Counted from the first letter of the stretch, positions 42,878-51,258 are shown. The stretch: DNA of 64,000 nucleotides from Brevundimonas sp. (GCF_013912065.1 NZ_JACESA010000015.1:18931-82930), one strand, 5' to 3'. A program made the numbers and translations. The notes: generated by a model from the letters alone, not told the origin.

Positions 42878-43801
42878 TTGGACATCTATCTGCCGATCGC
42901 CGAGGTTTCGGTGAACTGGCCGACCCTGGTGATCCTGGGGGCGGTGGTCGGGTTCGTGTCCGGCCTGTTCGGCATCGGCGGAGGCTTCCTGATGGCCCCG
43001 ATCCTGGTCTTTCTGGGCATTCCCCCGACCGTGGCCGTGGCCAGCCAGGCCAGCCACGTCGTGGCCTCCTCGACCTCGGGCGTCATCCGCTACGCCGGCC
43101 AGGGCGCGGTCGATTTCAAGATCGGCCTGGTCATGGCCGGCGGCGGCGCCGTCGGCGCGTTGGCGGGCGTCGAACTGTTTCGTTACCTGCGGCTTCTGGG
43201 CCAGGCCGACCTCGTTGTGGCGCTTTCCTACCTCGTCTTTCTCGGCGTCATCGGCGCCCTGATGCTGAACGAGAGCCTAACCGAAATCTTGCATCGCCGA
43301 CGCGGCGTGACCGCACCGCGCAAGGAGCGCAGACGGCCCATGTGGCTGTACGCCCTGCCGCTGAAGATGAAGTTCCCAAAATCGGGTCTCTATATCAGCG
43401 CCTTGCCGCCGTTCGGCCTGGGCGTCTTCGCCGGGGTTCTGTCCGCCATCATGGGTGTCGGCGGGGGCTTCATCCTGGTCCCGGCCATGCTTTATGTGCT
43501 GCGGATGCGGGCCGGCGCCGTGGTCGGCACCAGCCTGTTCCAGATCATCATCACCACGGCCATCACCACCGTGCTCCAGGCCGGTCGCAACCAGACGGTC
43601 GATATCGTCCTGTCCACCATACTGCTGCTGGGCGGGGTGGTCGGCGCCCAGATCGGCGCGCGTTTCGCCGGTCGGTTCCGGGCCGAGGAGCTGCGAGCCG
43701 CCCTGGGCCTGATCGTGCTTCTGGTCGGGATCCAGATGGGGCTGGAGCTGTTCGTCCGGCCCAGCGACATCTTCCTGCTCGCGCCGGGGATTTCCGACTG
43801 A
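42878..43801 (+). CDS. TauE/SafE-family anion permease
   Basis: A 307-residue permease with about eight helices. Two copies of the glycine-rich TauE/SafE motif are seen: GFVSGLFGIGGGFLMAPILV near residue 20 and AIMGVGGGFILVPAMLYVL near residue 195. The family exports sulfite, sulfoacetate or other organosulfur anions. I start it at a TTG (MDIYLPIAEVSVNW) with GAAGG about eight bases upstream, since upstream sequence is proline/arginine-rich and unlike the family; an ATG at 42791 is possible. It overlaps the TIGR02186 gene by one base (TGATG). Confidence 0.85.
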   Translation: MDIYLPIAEVSVNWPTLVILGAVVGFVSGLFGIGGGFLMAPILVFLGIPPTVAVASQASHVVASSTSGVIRYAGQGAVDFKIGLVMAGGGAVGALAGVELFRYLRLLGQADLVVALSYLVFLGVIGALMLNESLTEILHRRRGVTAPRKERRRPMWLYALPLKMKFPKSGLYISALPPFGLGVFAGVLSAIMGVGGGFILVPAMLYVLRMRAGAVVGTSLFQIIITTAITTVLQAGRNQTVDIVLSTILLLGGVVGAQIGARFAGRFRAEELRAALGLIVLLVGIQMGLELFVRPSDIFLLAPGISD

Positions 43802-44610
43802 TGCAGGCGCTTCCTCCACCCCCGCCCGCGATGGAGATGCCCGCCCCGGATCGATCCGAGGCGACGACGGGCGACCTGCGGGTCGCCGCCGCCCTGACCG
43901 ACGCCCAGGTCCATGTCGATTCCAGCTTCACCGGCGCCTCCATCGTCCTCTATGGCGCAGTCTTCAATCCGACCCCGGACCCGGCCGATGTGGTGGTTGT
44001 GGTTCGCGGGCCCGACGCGCCCGTCCGCCTGGTCAAGAAGACCCGCAACATGGGCGTCTGGCTGAACAGCCGTCCGGTCCTGTTCGAGGGGGCGCCTGGC
44101 TTCTACATGACGGCCTCGACCCGTCCCCTGTCGGACATCGCCGACTTCGGCCAGCTGCGGCGTCTCGGCGTCGGGGTCGATCACCTGAGGATCGACGCCC
44201 CGGAGGAAAGCCGCACCGTCACCCGGTACGGGGTTCGCGACGTGGTGGTCAGCCGCCTGGGCGACGACTATCTGGACTGGCGCCGGGCCGTGATCCGGCT
44301 GAAGGAGGCCGCCGCCCTCTATGACACCGATCCTGACGGCGTCGAGTTTGTGGATCGGGGCCTGTTCCGCGCCGAGGTCAAGCTGCCGACCGTGGCCCCG
44401 ACCGGGAAATACTATGCCGAGGTATGGCTGTTTCAGGACGGCGAGCCGCGGTCGGTGTCCAATCTGACCCTGACGGTCGAAAAAGTCGGGATCGAGCGCG
44501 ACATCTATGAGTTCGCTCACCGGCGGCCGTGGCTCTATGGCCTGCTGTGCGTCGTGCTGGCGGCCCTGACCGGCTATGGCGCCTCGCGGATCTTCAGCCG
44601 CCGCAGCTGA
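43801..44610 (+). CDS. TIGR02186-family membrane-anchored protein
   Basis: A 269-residue protein of a family of unknown function, nearly always encoded beside a TauE/SafE permease, as here. Most of it is a beta-rich extracytoplasmic domain (VHVDSSFTGASIVLYGAVF at the front, and PTGKYYAEVWLFQDGEP near the end) followed by one C-terminal helix (residues about 245-262) with a basic tail. The N-terminus is Pro/Met-rich and has no clear signal peptide, so export would need another route or a missed start. It is coupled by TGATG to the permease and its 3' end overlaps gluQRS by 17 bases. Confidence 0.78.
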   Translation: MQALPPPPPAMEMPAPDRSEATTGDLRVAAALTDAQVHVDSSFTGASIVLYGAVFNPTPDPADVVVVVRGPDAPVRLVKKTRNMGVWLNSRPVLFEGAPGFYMTASTRPLSDIADFGQLRRLGVGVDHLRIDAPEESRTVTRYGVRDVVVSRLGDDYLDWRRAVIRLKEAAALYDTDPDGVEFVDRGLFRAEVKLPTVAPTGKYYAEVWLFQDGEPRSVSNLTLTVEKVGIERDIYEFAHRRPWLYGLLCVVLAALTGYGASRIFSRRS

Positions 44611-45454
44611 AGCCCAGTTCATCGCGCAGGGCTTCGGCCGTCAGTCCGCCGGCGCGCAGTTCGGCCAGGGTCACGGACTGGTCCCGTTTCGCGTAGCGCC
44701 GCCCGTCCGGCCCCGTAAGCAGTCGATGGTGGCGATAGACCGGGGCGGGCCAGCCCAACAGCGTCTGGATCAGCCGCTGGACGTGGGTCGCCTCGAACAG
44801 GTCCTCGCCCCGGATCACATGGTCAATCCCCTGAAGGGCGTCGTCGTGGGCGACGGCCAGATGATAGGCGACCCCGGCGTCCTTGCGGGCCAGGACCACG
44901 TCGCCGGCCGCCTCGGGCCGCACGGGCAGGACGCCGGTCTCGCCCGCCGGGCCGGCGCCTTCCTCGACGAAGCTCAGTCCGTTCCAGAGGCTCTCGCCCA
45001 GGGCCTCGCGCGCCCGGTCCAGCGACAGCCGCCAGGCGAAGGGCCGGTTTTCGGCCAGCAGACGCGCCTCTTCTTCGCGGGGATGGGGGCCGGGCCGAAC
45101 CGTCTCCATCTCGCCATGCGGCGCATCGCCTATGCTGGCGAGAACTTCCTTCCGTGTACGGAAACAGCGGTAGATCAGGCCGCGCCGGTTCAGATCGTCG
45201 ATCACCGCCGCATAGTCGGACAGGTGATCGGACTGCCGCCGCACCGGGGTCTCCCAGTCCAGGCCCAGCCAGGCCAGGTCTTCCAGAATGGCGGCCTCAT
45301 GCTCCGGCTTGCAGCGGGTGGGATCTATGTCCTCGATCCGCAGCACGAACCGTCCCCCGGCTGCCTTCGCCGCCGACCAGGCGATCAGGACCGAGAAGGC
45401 ATGGCCCTTATGCAGACGGCCAGTGGGGGAGGGGGCGAAACGGGTGGCGAACAT
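44594..45454 (-). CDS. gluQ: Glutamyl-Q tRNA(Asp) synthetase
   Basis: A 286-residue truncated relative of glutamyl-tRNA synthetase that attaches glutamate to the queuosine base of tRNA-Asp. The class I motifs are APSPTGRLHKGH (HIGH) and YAKRDQS (KMSKS). It has the catalytic domain only and no anticodon domain, as expected. The zinc ligands of the E. coli enzyme are absent: the CFC position reads CFR. The start at MFATRFAPSPTG is chosen by family fit; Met codons at 45484 and 45514 would add up to 20 residues. The 3' end overlaps the TIGR02186 gene. Confidence 0.9.
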   Translation of the reverse strand: MFATRFAPSPTGRLHKGHAFSVLIAWSAAKAAGGRFVLRIEDIDPTRCKPEHEAAILEDLAWLGLDWETPVRRQSDHLSDYAAVIDDLNRRGLIYRCFRTRKEVLASIGDAPHGEMETVRPGPHPREEEARLLAENRPFAWRLSLDRAREALGESLWNGLSFVEEGAGPAGETGVLPVRPEAAGDVVLARKDAGVAYHLAVAHDDALQGIDHVIRGEDLFEATHVQRLIQTLLGWPAPVYRHHRLLTGPDGRRYAKRDQSVTLAELRAGGLTAEALRDELGFSCGG

Positions 45455-45597
45455 TTCGGTCGAGTCCTGTGACGCCCGTGCCATGTCATCGTCACGGCGG
45501 GCTCCTTTGCTCAATAATAGTTATCATCTTCGCTTTGACAGCCGCTTTCCGCGAGGGCCGCATTCCCCCGGCGTCAAAGCCGCGCCATACAGGCTTC

Positions 45598-46254
45598 ATG
45601 CCCGTCGCGCCCACATCCCAGGACATCGCCGCCGCGCGTCAGGCTTTGGCCGAGGCCGACCCCGCCCTGGCGCGGGCCCATGCCCAGACCCCCGTGTTCG
45701 AATGGCGTCTGCGGCCCGGCGGATACGAGGGCCTGTTCCGGATGATCGTGGAGCAGCAGGTGTCGGTCGCCGCCGCCGCCTCCATCTGGGCGCGCACAGT
45801 CGAAGGTCTGGGCGGGACGGTGACGGCGGAGGCGGTGCTGGATCGCGACATCGAGGCCCTGCGCGCCTTCGGCCTGTCGGGGCAGAAGGCGAAATACGGC
45901 CGCGAGATCGCCCTGGCCCAGGTCGAAGGCCGCGTCGATCTGGACCATATGCAGACCCTGTCCGACGAAGAGGCGATCGCCGCCCTGACCGCCATCAAGG
46001 GCGTCGGCAAATGGACGGCCGAGACCTATCTGATGTTCTGCGAGGGGCGGCTGAACGTCTTCCCCGGTGGAGACGTGGCGCTGCAGGAGGCGATGCGCTG
46101 GGCCGACCGCGCCGAACTGCGGCCGAACGAGAAGCAGGCCTATGTCCGCGCCGAAGTCTGGCGTCCGCATCGCGGGGTGGCGGCGCATCTGCTGTGGGGC
46201 TGGTATGGCGGCGTGCGGCGCGGCGAGATCGCGCTGGAGGACATCAGCCTGTGA
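45598..46254 (+). CDS. DNA-3-methyladenine glycosylase (AlkA-like, HhH-GPD)
   Basis: A 218-residue base-excision repair glycosylase that removes alkylated purines. The helix-hairpin-helix is AIKGVGKWTAETYLMF near residues 133-148, and the catalytic aspartate lies in FPGGDVALQEAM near residue 160. The protein lacks AlkA's N-terminal beta domain, which makes it a compact MAG1/AlkA2-type enzyme. It overlaps the following channel gene by four bases (GTGA) and diverges from gluQRS. A longer reading from 45154 is not credible because it runs antisense through gluQRS. Confidence 0.9.
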   Translation: MPVAPTSQDIAAARQALAEADPALARAHAQTPVFEWRLRPGGYEGLFRMIVEQQVSVAAAASIWARTVEGLGGTVTAEAVLDRDIEALRAFGLSGQKAKYGREIALAQVEGRVDLDHMQTLSDEEAIAALTAIKGVGKWTAETYLMFCEGRLNVFPGGDVALQEAMRWADRAELRPNEKQAYVRAEVWRPHRGVAAHLLWGWYGGVRRGEIALEDISL

Positions 46255-46901
46255 CCCCCATCGATCCGGCCCTGACCGAACCGCTGCGCAATCCGCAGAC
46301 GGTGCTCGCGGCGCTCGACTTCGCCGGGGTGGCGGTGTTCGCGGCGACCGGCGCCCTGGCGGCGGCGCGCGAGAAGCACGACGTCGTCACCTTCGCCTTC
46401 TTCGCCGCCATCACCGGCGTCGGCGGGGGAACGCTGCGCGACCTGCTGCTGGGCCTGCCGGTCTTCTGGGTGCAGGACTGGCGCTATATGGCCGTCTGTC
46501 TGCTGGCCGCCGTGGCGATCTGGCTGATCGGCCAGCGCGACTGGCGGTTCCGCGCCCTGCTGTGGCTCGACGCCGTCGGCCTGGGCGCATACGGCGTCAT
46601 GGGGGCGGCCAAGGCGGAAGCGGCCGGCGCGCACCCTCTGATCTGCATCGTCATGGGAACCCTGACCGCCTGTTTCGGCGGGGTGGTCCGAGACACCCTG
46701 GCGGGCCAGCCGTCGATCCTGCTGCGGCGCGAGATCAATGTCACCGCGGCGATCCTGGCGGCGACCCTCTATACCGTCCTGCGCATGCCCGAGGCGCCGA
46801 TCTGGCCGGCGGCGATCGTCGCCGCCATCGCCGGTTTCATGCTTCGCGCCGGCGCCCTGCGCTGGGGCTGGACTTTGCCTGGGTTTCCCGAACGAAATTG
46901 A
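46251..46901 (+). CDS. TRIC-family (UPF0126/YicG) membrane channel protein
   Basis: A 216-residue protein with seven hydrophobic helices in two repeats of the glycine channel motif: TGVGGGTLRDLLLG near residue 62 and CFGGVVRDTLAGQPS near residue 145. Prokaryotic homologues of eukaryotic TRIC channels are trimeric, permeable to monovalent cations, and the charged R-D pair after GG is conserved. The start is a GTG overlapping the stop of the DNA glycosylase gene. Physiological role in bacteria is not settled; older annotations link it to glycine transport. Confidence 0.88.
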   Translation: MTPIDPALTEPLRNPQTVLAALDFAGVAVFAATGALAAAREKHDVVTFAFFAAITGVGGGTLRDLLLGLPVFWVQDWRYMAVCLLAAVAIWLIGQRDWRFRALLWLDAVGLGAYGVMGAAKAEAAGAHPLICIVMGTLTACFGGVVRDTLAGQPSILLRREINVTAAILAATLYTVLRMPEAPIWPAAIVAAIAGFMLRAGALRWGWTLPGFPERN

Positions 46902-47006
46902 ACCTATTCCGTCGCCTGTTCGTCATGGCGGCGTCTTCGAATCGGGCGTAGGCTAGGGCCTCGGACTAGGGAAGGAGACGCGTCTTCAATCCTGTCGCCT
47001 CAATAA

Positions 47007-47027
47007 CTCCCGCCGCGAACGGGAGGG
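47007..47027 (+). promoter_or_regulatory. Hairpin covering the ribosome-binding site of the HNH gene
   Basis: CTCCCG (47007-47012) can pair with CGGGAG (47020-47025), whose GGGAGGG is the ribosome site four bases before the ATG at 47032. The seven-base loop is CCGCGAA. The stem would hide the site when closed, so translation could be gated by temperature, a ligand or coupled translation. Confidence 0.4.
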
Positions 47028-47031
47028 CCTG

Positions 47032-47592
47032 ATGCAGGTCCTTCATCGAGCGCCTTCGGGTTTCCCCGCCCTCGTGCTGAACGCGGACTTCCGGCCGCTG
47101 TCCTATTACCCGCTGTCGCTTTGGCCGTGGGAGGAGGCGGTCAAGGCGGTCTATCAGGACCGGGTGGACGTGGTGTCGCTGTATGACAAGGTGGTCCGCT
47201 CTCCGTCGATGGAGATGCAACTGCCCAGCGTCATCGCGCTGAAAAACTATGTCGATCAGGATCGAAATCCCGCCTTCACCCGCTTCAACGTCTTCCTGCG
47301 CGACGGCTTCGCCTGCCAGTACTGCGGGGAATCGACCGAACTGACCTTCGACCATGTCATCCCGCGCTCGCACGGCGGCCGCACGACCTGGGAGAATATC
47401 GTCGCCGCCTGCGGACCCTGCAACCTGACCAAGGGCGGCCGGACCCCGCGTCAGGCCCTGATGCCGATCCGCCGGGAGCCCTATCGCCCCAACGCCTGGC
47501 AGTTGCAGGAGGCGGGCAGGCGCTTCCCGCCGCATTATCTGCACCAGAGCTGGCTCGACTATCTGTACTGGGACATCGAACTGGAGCCCTAA
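47032..47592 (+). CDS. HNH endonuclease-domain protein
   Basis: A 186-residue protein whose C-terminal half is a zinc-ribbon HNH nuclease: Cys-x2-Cys (ACQYCGE, near residue 97), the HNH core DHVIPRSHGGRTTWENIV and a second Cys-x2-Cys (ACGPCNLTKGG). The N-terminal 75 residues (VLNADFRPLSYYPLSLWPW) are typical of a single-copy alphaproteobacterial and cyanobacterial family, not of a homing or phage nuclease. Role unknown; DNA repair is a common guess. GGGAGGG, inside a hairpin, precedes the ATG. Confidence 0.9.
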   Translation: MQVLHRAPSGFPALVLNADFRPLSYYPLSLWPWEEAVKAVYQDRVDVVSLYDKVVRSPSMEMQLPSVIALKNYVDQDRNPAFTRFNVFLRDGFACQYCGESTELTFDHVIPRSHGGRTTWENIVAACGPCNLTKGGRTPRQALMPIRREPYRPNAWQLQEAGRRFPPHYLHQSWLDYLYWDIELEP

Positions 47593-47697
47593 GAGGTATC
47601 CTGCCCCCCAGCTGCCCGAAAGGTCAGGGCAGCCGGCGACCGCGTCTGGAACATCGCCCCGCGCCCATGAGTTGTCTCTTCTTTAGGGAGCGAGACC

Positions 47698-47751
47698 ATG
47701 ATTGACGTGCGACGGTATTCGATCCGAACGGTGCGGGAGCGCGGCCGATGA
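47698..47751 (+). CDS. Leader-like peptide of 17 residues, Arg-rich
   Basis: A 17-codon frame (MIDVRRYSIRTVRERGR) with GGGAGCGAG ahead of its ATG. Six of the 17 residues are arginine. Its stop TGA overlaps the ATG of the next small gene (ATGA type), so the two would be translationally coupled. It could be a regulatory leader for the downstream small membrane protein or a chance frame. I have no homology support. Confidence 0.3.
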   Translation: MIDVRRYSIRTVRERGR

Positions 47752-47897
47752 TGGACACGTTTCCGTGGGCCTTCGTGGTCGTCGGCGGGCCGCTGCTTCT
47801 GGTCGCCGTGATCGCCTGGGGTTATTTCAGGTCGGCGAAACGGGATCGGCAGATCGATCCGGATACGCCAGGCGACGATCCGTCCAAGGGTATGTAG
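47748..47897 (+). CDS. Small membrane protein (49 residues)
   Basis: A 49-residue protein with one hydrophobic helix (FVVVGGPLLLVAVIAWGYF, about residues 8-26), then a basic stretch SAKRDRQID and a tail DPDTPGDDPSKGM. The tail is the kind of motif I have seen in short conserved alphaproteobacterial membrane proteins. The ATG-ATG start follows GGGAGCGCGG. Too short for most gene finders. It lies 37 bases before the DUF421 gene, perhaps in the same transcript. No function known to me. Confidence 0.6.
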   Translation: MMDTFPWAFVVVGGPLLLVAVIAWGYFRSAKRDRQIDPDTPGDDPSKGM

Positions 47898-47934
47898 CCA
47901 GGCAACTCCCTCGCGCTTGCGTCGTTGGCTTGGC

Positions 47935-48429
47935 ATGCAAACCAACCCTCTTCCAGAAGCCCTGTTCGACGGCTGGTCGGGCGTGCTGCGCATTCTGATT
48001 ATCGCGCCGGCCGCCTATGCCGCCCTGGTCCTGATCCTGCGCCTGTCGGGCAAGCGGACGCTGTCGAAGCTGAATGCTTTCGATCTGATCATCACCATCG
48101 CCATCGGCTCGACCCTGGCCTCCATCATCACCAGCCGGTCGCTCGCGCTCGTCGAGGGCCTGACGGCCCTGTTTCTTCTGGTGGCCATGCAGTTCATCGT
48201 CACGGCCGCATCGGTGCGGCTGAAGCTCGTGGATCGGATCATCAAGGCCGAGCCGAGCCTTTTGCTGCGCGACGGTCGGCTGCTGACCGAGGCCATGCGG
48301 CGACAGCGCGTGACCGAGGGCGAAATCCAGGCGGCGGCGCGCGCCGCGGGCGTGGAGCGGTTCGAGGATCTCGAGGCCGTTTTTCTCGAAACGGACGGAT
48401 CCTTGACCGCCCTGCCGCGAACGGCCTGA
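47935..48429 (+). CDS. DUF421 (YetF-like) membrane protein
   Basis: A 164-residue protein with three N-terminal helices and a cytoplasmic DUF421 domain. The signature FDLIITIAIGSTLAS is at residues 45-60 and the domain motif includes EPSLLLRDGRLL and TEGEIQAAARAAG. YetF-family proteins are conserved but their activity is unknown; in Bacillus a paralogue (YdfS/YrbG) is linked to stress. I start at MQTNPLPEALF; the upstream Met has no better ribosome site. It converges with the hybrid kinase gene 24 bases on. Confidence 0.87.
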   Translation: MQTNPLPEALFDGWSGVLRILIIAPAAYAALVLILRLSGKRTLSKLNAFDLIITIAIGSTLASIITSRSLALVEGLTALFLLVAMQFIVTAASVRLKLVDRIIKAEPSLLLRDGRLLTEAMRRQRVTEGEIQAAARAAGVERFEDLEAVFLETDGSLTALPRTA

Positions 48430-48453
48430 CCGCGCCGATCGCCGTCGGATGTC

Positions 48454-50421
48454 CTAGGCGCTCTCGGCGTAGTCCGGCGTCGTGTCTTCGGGGAGTTTCA
48501 CCAGCAGGGCCTGAATTTCATTCAGCAGCAGAGACAATGTGAAGGGCTTGCCGACATGGCGGTCGGCGCCGGCTTTCCGCGCCGCCGCCACATGTTCGGG
48601 CTGGGTGTTCGCGGTCAGCATGATGACCGGGACCGGGGACTGGGCCGCCCGGCGCTCCGCATCGCGGATGCGGGCGACCGCGGTGATGCCGTCCATTCGG
48701 GGCATCTGGATGTCCATCAGGATGACGTCGAAACGGTCGCTCGTCGCGGCTTCGACCGCCTCGATCCCATCCTCGGCCACGGTGATGTCCGCCACGCTTT
48801 CCAGCATCATCTCGAGGATGCGGCGGTTGGTCGGGTGGTCGTCGGCGACCAGGATCCGCCACCGGGCCGTCGGGACGTCGCTGGCGTCGTTCGAGGCGAT
48901 CGCCGGCGGAAGATCCAGCCAGAAGATCGAGCCTCCGCCCTCTCGCGGCGCGGCGTCGATCGCGCCGCCGAGCGAGCGGGCGGCTTCCTGCGCCAGAGCG
49001 AGGCCCAGGCCCATGCCGCCGTACTGGCGTGTAAGGGCGTCGTCCTGCTGGCGGAAGGCGGCGAACAGGGCGTCCTTCGTCGCGGGGTCGAAGCCGACCC
49101 CCGTGTCGACGCAGGCGAAGCGGGCGCCGCCATCCTGGCGGGGCCCCACGGCCAGACGGATCTCGCCCTGGTGTGTGAACTTGACCGCATTGCTCAACAG
49201 AGGGGTCAGGACCCGCTCGAGCATGGCCGTGTCGCAGACGAGGGCGGCCGGCATATGGGGCGAGATCTCCGTGACGATCTCCACGCCCCGGGCCGCGGCG
49301 GCCGCCCGGTGCAGATCGACCAGCCGTTCGAGGAAAGGGGCGAGGGGGAAGGTTTCGGGGCGCGCCTCAGCCTCGCCGCCTTCCAGATGGGCGACGTCCA
49401 GCAACTGCTGGAACCGGTCCTGGAGCGTGGCCGCAGAGGACCGGATCATGTCCGTCACTTCCTGGATCTCCGTCGTGGCGGATCGGGCGGTGAGGAGATC
49501 GGCCCCGGCGATGACGCCGTTCAGGGGCGTGCGGATTTCGTGGGTTATGTTGCTGACGAAGGCGCTGCGGGCGCGATTGGCCTGTTCGGCCTGCTCCAGG
49601 GCGGTGCGAAGGGCGTCGGCGTCTCGATGCTTTTGCGTGATGTCCTCCGTCAGGCCGATCAGGTGGCGAACGCCCTCGTCGTCATAGGTCGCGACCTTGG
49701 TGGCGGCTAGATAGCGCAACCCGTTGGGGGCCGGGGTCTCGTGCACCGCCGACTGGGAGCCCATGCCCGGTGCGACTTCGGCCGCCCATTCGGCGAAGGG
49801 GGCGGGCAGGATGTCCGAAGCCCGGAGCCCGGTCAGCCCCTCGAAACGGCCGAACAGCTTCTCGGCCGCGCGATTGGCCAGGATGTATCGGCCCGACCGG
49901 GCGTCCTTGACCGTGAGGGCCAGGGGCAGAACGTCGATGACGGTGTTGAGGAAGGCGGCGGATTCGGTTTCCACCGTCACGTCCTCAGCCTTGACCAGAA
50001 GACGCACGATCCGTCCCTGCGGATCGCGCACGGCGCTGACCGTCGTGTCCAGATAGACGGTCGAGGCCTGTTCGGTCGCGAAGCGGGTGCGGAAGGCGAA
50101 TGCCCTGCCCGCTTGGGCCTCCTGCACGCCACGCTCGATGGAAAAGCGGCAATCGGCGGGCCAGGCGTCGCGCCAGGCCATTGTATGGGGAATGGGGCTG
50201 TCCGGCTGGAAGCGGTGCGCCGCGAGATTGACGTGGACGATCCGCCCCTGCGGGTCCAGCAGCCAGATGTAGGCGGGCGAGGCGTCCGCGATCTGGGCGT
50301 GGAAGACGTCGCCTTCGTAAGGCGCGCCGTCGAGCAGAGCCGCGCCCTTCAGGGCCTCGTCCTGTACGCCAACATCGATCAATTCAGACCTCCCGCCCAG
50401 CCATTCTGCTGATTGCGTCAT
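48454..50421 (-). CDS. PAS-hybrid sensor histidine kinase with receiver
   Basis: A 655-residue soluble sensor kinase: two PAS domains (about residues 40-150 and 155-265), a short linker, HisKA with phospho-acceptor His294 in HEIRTPLNG, a HATPase_c domain (NAVKFTHQGEIRL, TGVGFDP, GMGLGLALAQ) and a C-terminal receiver (about 525-640) with the acceptor Asp in VILMDIQMPRMDG and Lys in VGKPFTLS. No transmembrane helix is present. It resembles cytosolic PAS-hybrid kinases that need an HPt partner. It diverges from the chemotaxis operon across 163 bases, so a regulatory link is possible but unproven. Confidence 0.93.
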   Translation of the reverse strand: MTQSAEWLGGRSELIDVGVQDEALKGAALLDGAPYEGDVFHAQIADASPAYIWLLDPQGRIVHVNLAAHRFQPDSPIPHTMAWRDAWPADCRFSIERGVQEAQAGRAFAFRTRFATEQASTVYLDTTVSAVRDPQGRIVRLLVKAEDVTVETESAAFLNTVIDVLPLALTVKDARSGRYILANRAAEKLFGRFEGLTGLRASDILPAPFAEWAAEVAPGMGSQSAVHETPAPNGLRYLAATKVATYDDEGVRHLIGLTEDITQKHRDADALRTALEQAEQANRARSAFVSNITHEIRTPLNGVIAGADLLTARSATTEIQEVTDMIRSSAATLQDRFQQLLDVAHLEGGEAEARPETFPLAPFLERLVDLHRAAAAARGVEIVTEISPHMPAALVCDTAMLERVLTPLLSNAVKFTHQGEIRLAVGPRQDGGARFACVDTGVGFDPATKDALFAAFRQQDDALTRQYGGMGLGLALAQEAARSLGGAIDAAPREGGGSIFWLDLPPAIASNDASDVPTARWRILVADDHPTNRRILEMMLESVADITVAEDGIEAVEAATSDRFDVILMDIQMPRMDGITAVARIRDAERRAAQSPVPVIMLTANTQPEHVAAARKAGADRHVGKPFTLSLLLNEIQALLVKLPEDTTPDYAESA

Positions 50422-50584
50422 GCTAGGCCCTGGGAGGTGAAGTCCAGGTTAAGCGCACATCCTTGCGTTGCTAATGGTCAAGCTATGTACAACTACGTAA
50501 GCACACCTTGAGCGGGATTTAACTGAGTTCGTCAAACATACCGTCAGCTTCATGGCAGAGCGCCAAGGGGAGGACGGGGACGGC

Positions 50585-50893
50585 ATGACGAAACGTTTGC
50601 TGATCGATGCTGCGCTGGTGGTGAAGAACGTCGCCGTTCTTCAGCAGTCCATTCTCGACTCCTTCGAGGAGGACGACACGATCAGCCTCGACCTCGCCGA
50701 AGGACAAGCCGTCGATCTCTGCGGATTGCAACTGATCGAATCCGCCCGGCGTCACGCGCGAACCGTAGGCAAGACCCTGGTGTTGGAACGTCCGGCTACG
50801 GAGTTCAAGCCGGTGCTCGACGCAGCCGGCTTTCTGACCGACGCCACCTCAGACGACCTCCAGTTCTGGCTTCACGAAGGACCTGCTCAATGA
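50585..50893 (+). CDS. Stand-alone STAS-domain protein, first chemotaxis gene
   Basis: A 102-residue single STAS domain (VKNVAVLQQSILDSFEEDD, then QAVDLCGLQLIESARRHAR). At the loop where phosphorylated STAS proteins carry D-S-S-G, this one reads DLCG, so the phosphorylatable Ser is missing. It overlaps cheY by four bases (ATGA). In Sinorhizobium a small protein of the same position and size, CheS, speeds CheY1 dephosphorylation by binding CheA; whether this protein does so is inference from location. Confidence 0.75.
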   Translation: MTKRLLIDAALVVKNVAVLQQSILDSFEEDDTISLDLAEGQAVDLCGLQLIESARRHARTVGKTLVLERPATEFKPVLDAAGFLTDATSDDLQFWLHEGPAQ

Positions 50894-51258
50894 CGGCTTC
50901 GATTCTCACGGTCGACGATTCGCCCAGCATCCGCGTCGCGCTGAAGATCGCGCTGACCAATGCGGGCTATTCGGTCGCCGAAGCCGGCAACGGCGCCGAG
51001 GGCATCGAAAAGGCCAAGGCCAGCGCCTTCGACCTGATCATCACGGACCTGAACATGCCGGTGATGGACGGTCTGACGATGATCGAAGAGATGCGTCGCA
51101 TGCCCGATCAGATGGGGGTGCCGATCGTCTTCCTGACGACGGAATCCGATGAAGGCATGAAGGCGCGGGCCAAGGCCGCAGGCGCCACCGGCTGGCTGAC
51201 CAAACCCTTTGATCCGGACCAACTGGTCCGTATCGCCAAGAAGGTGCTCGGACGATGA
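50890..51258 (+). CDS. cheY: Chemotaxis response regulator CheY
   Basis: A 122-residue stand-alone receiver. Acidic pocket residues Asp9-Asp10, phospho-acceptor Asp53 (in DLIITDLNMPVMDG), Thr83/Thr84 and Lys105 (LTKPFDP) are all present. No output domain. It overlaps the STAS gene upstream and cheA downstream by four bases each. It may be the flagellar-switch CheY or a phosphate sink; a single cheY in this cluster does not decide. Confidence 0.95.
   Translation: MTASILTVDDSPSIRVALKIALTNAGYSVAEAGNGAEGIEKAKASAFDLIITDLNMPVMDGLTMIEEMRRMPDQMGVPIVFLTTESDEGMKARAKAAGATGWLTKPFDPDQLVRIAKKVLGR

Noticed and set aside
47589-47993. 134-codon minus-strand frame across the small-gene region
   Set aside because: Arg/Pro/His-rich, no ribosome site, and it runs antisense to the plausible 49-residue gene and the DUF421 start.
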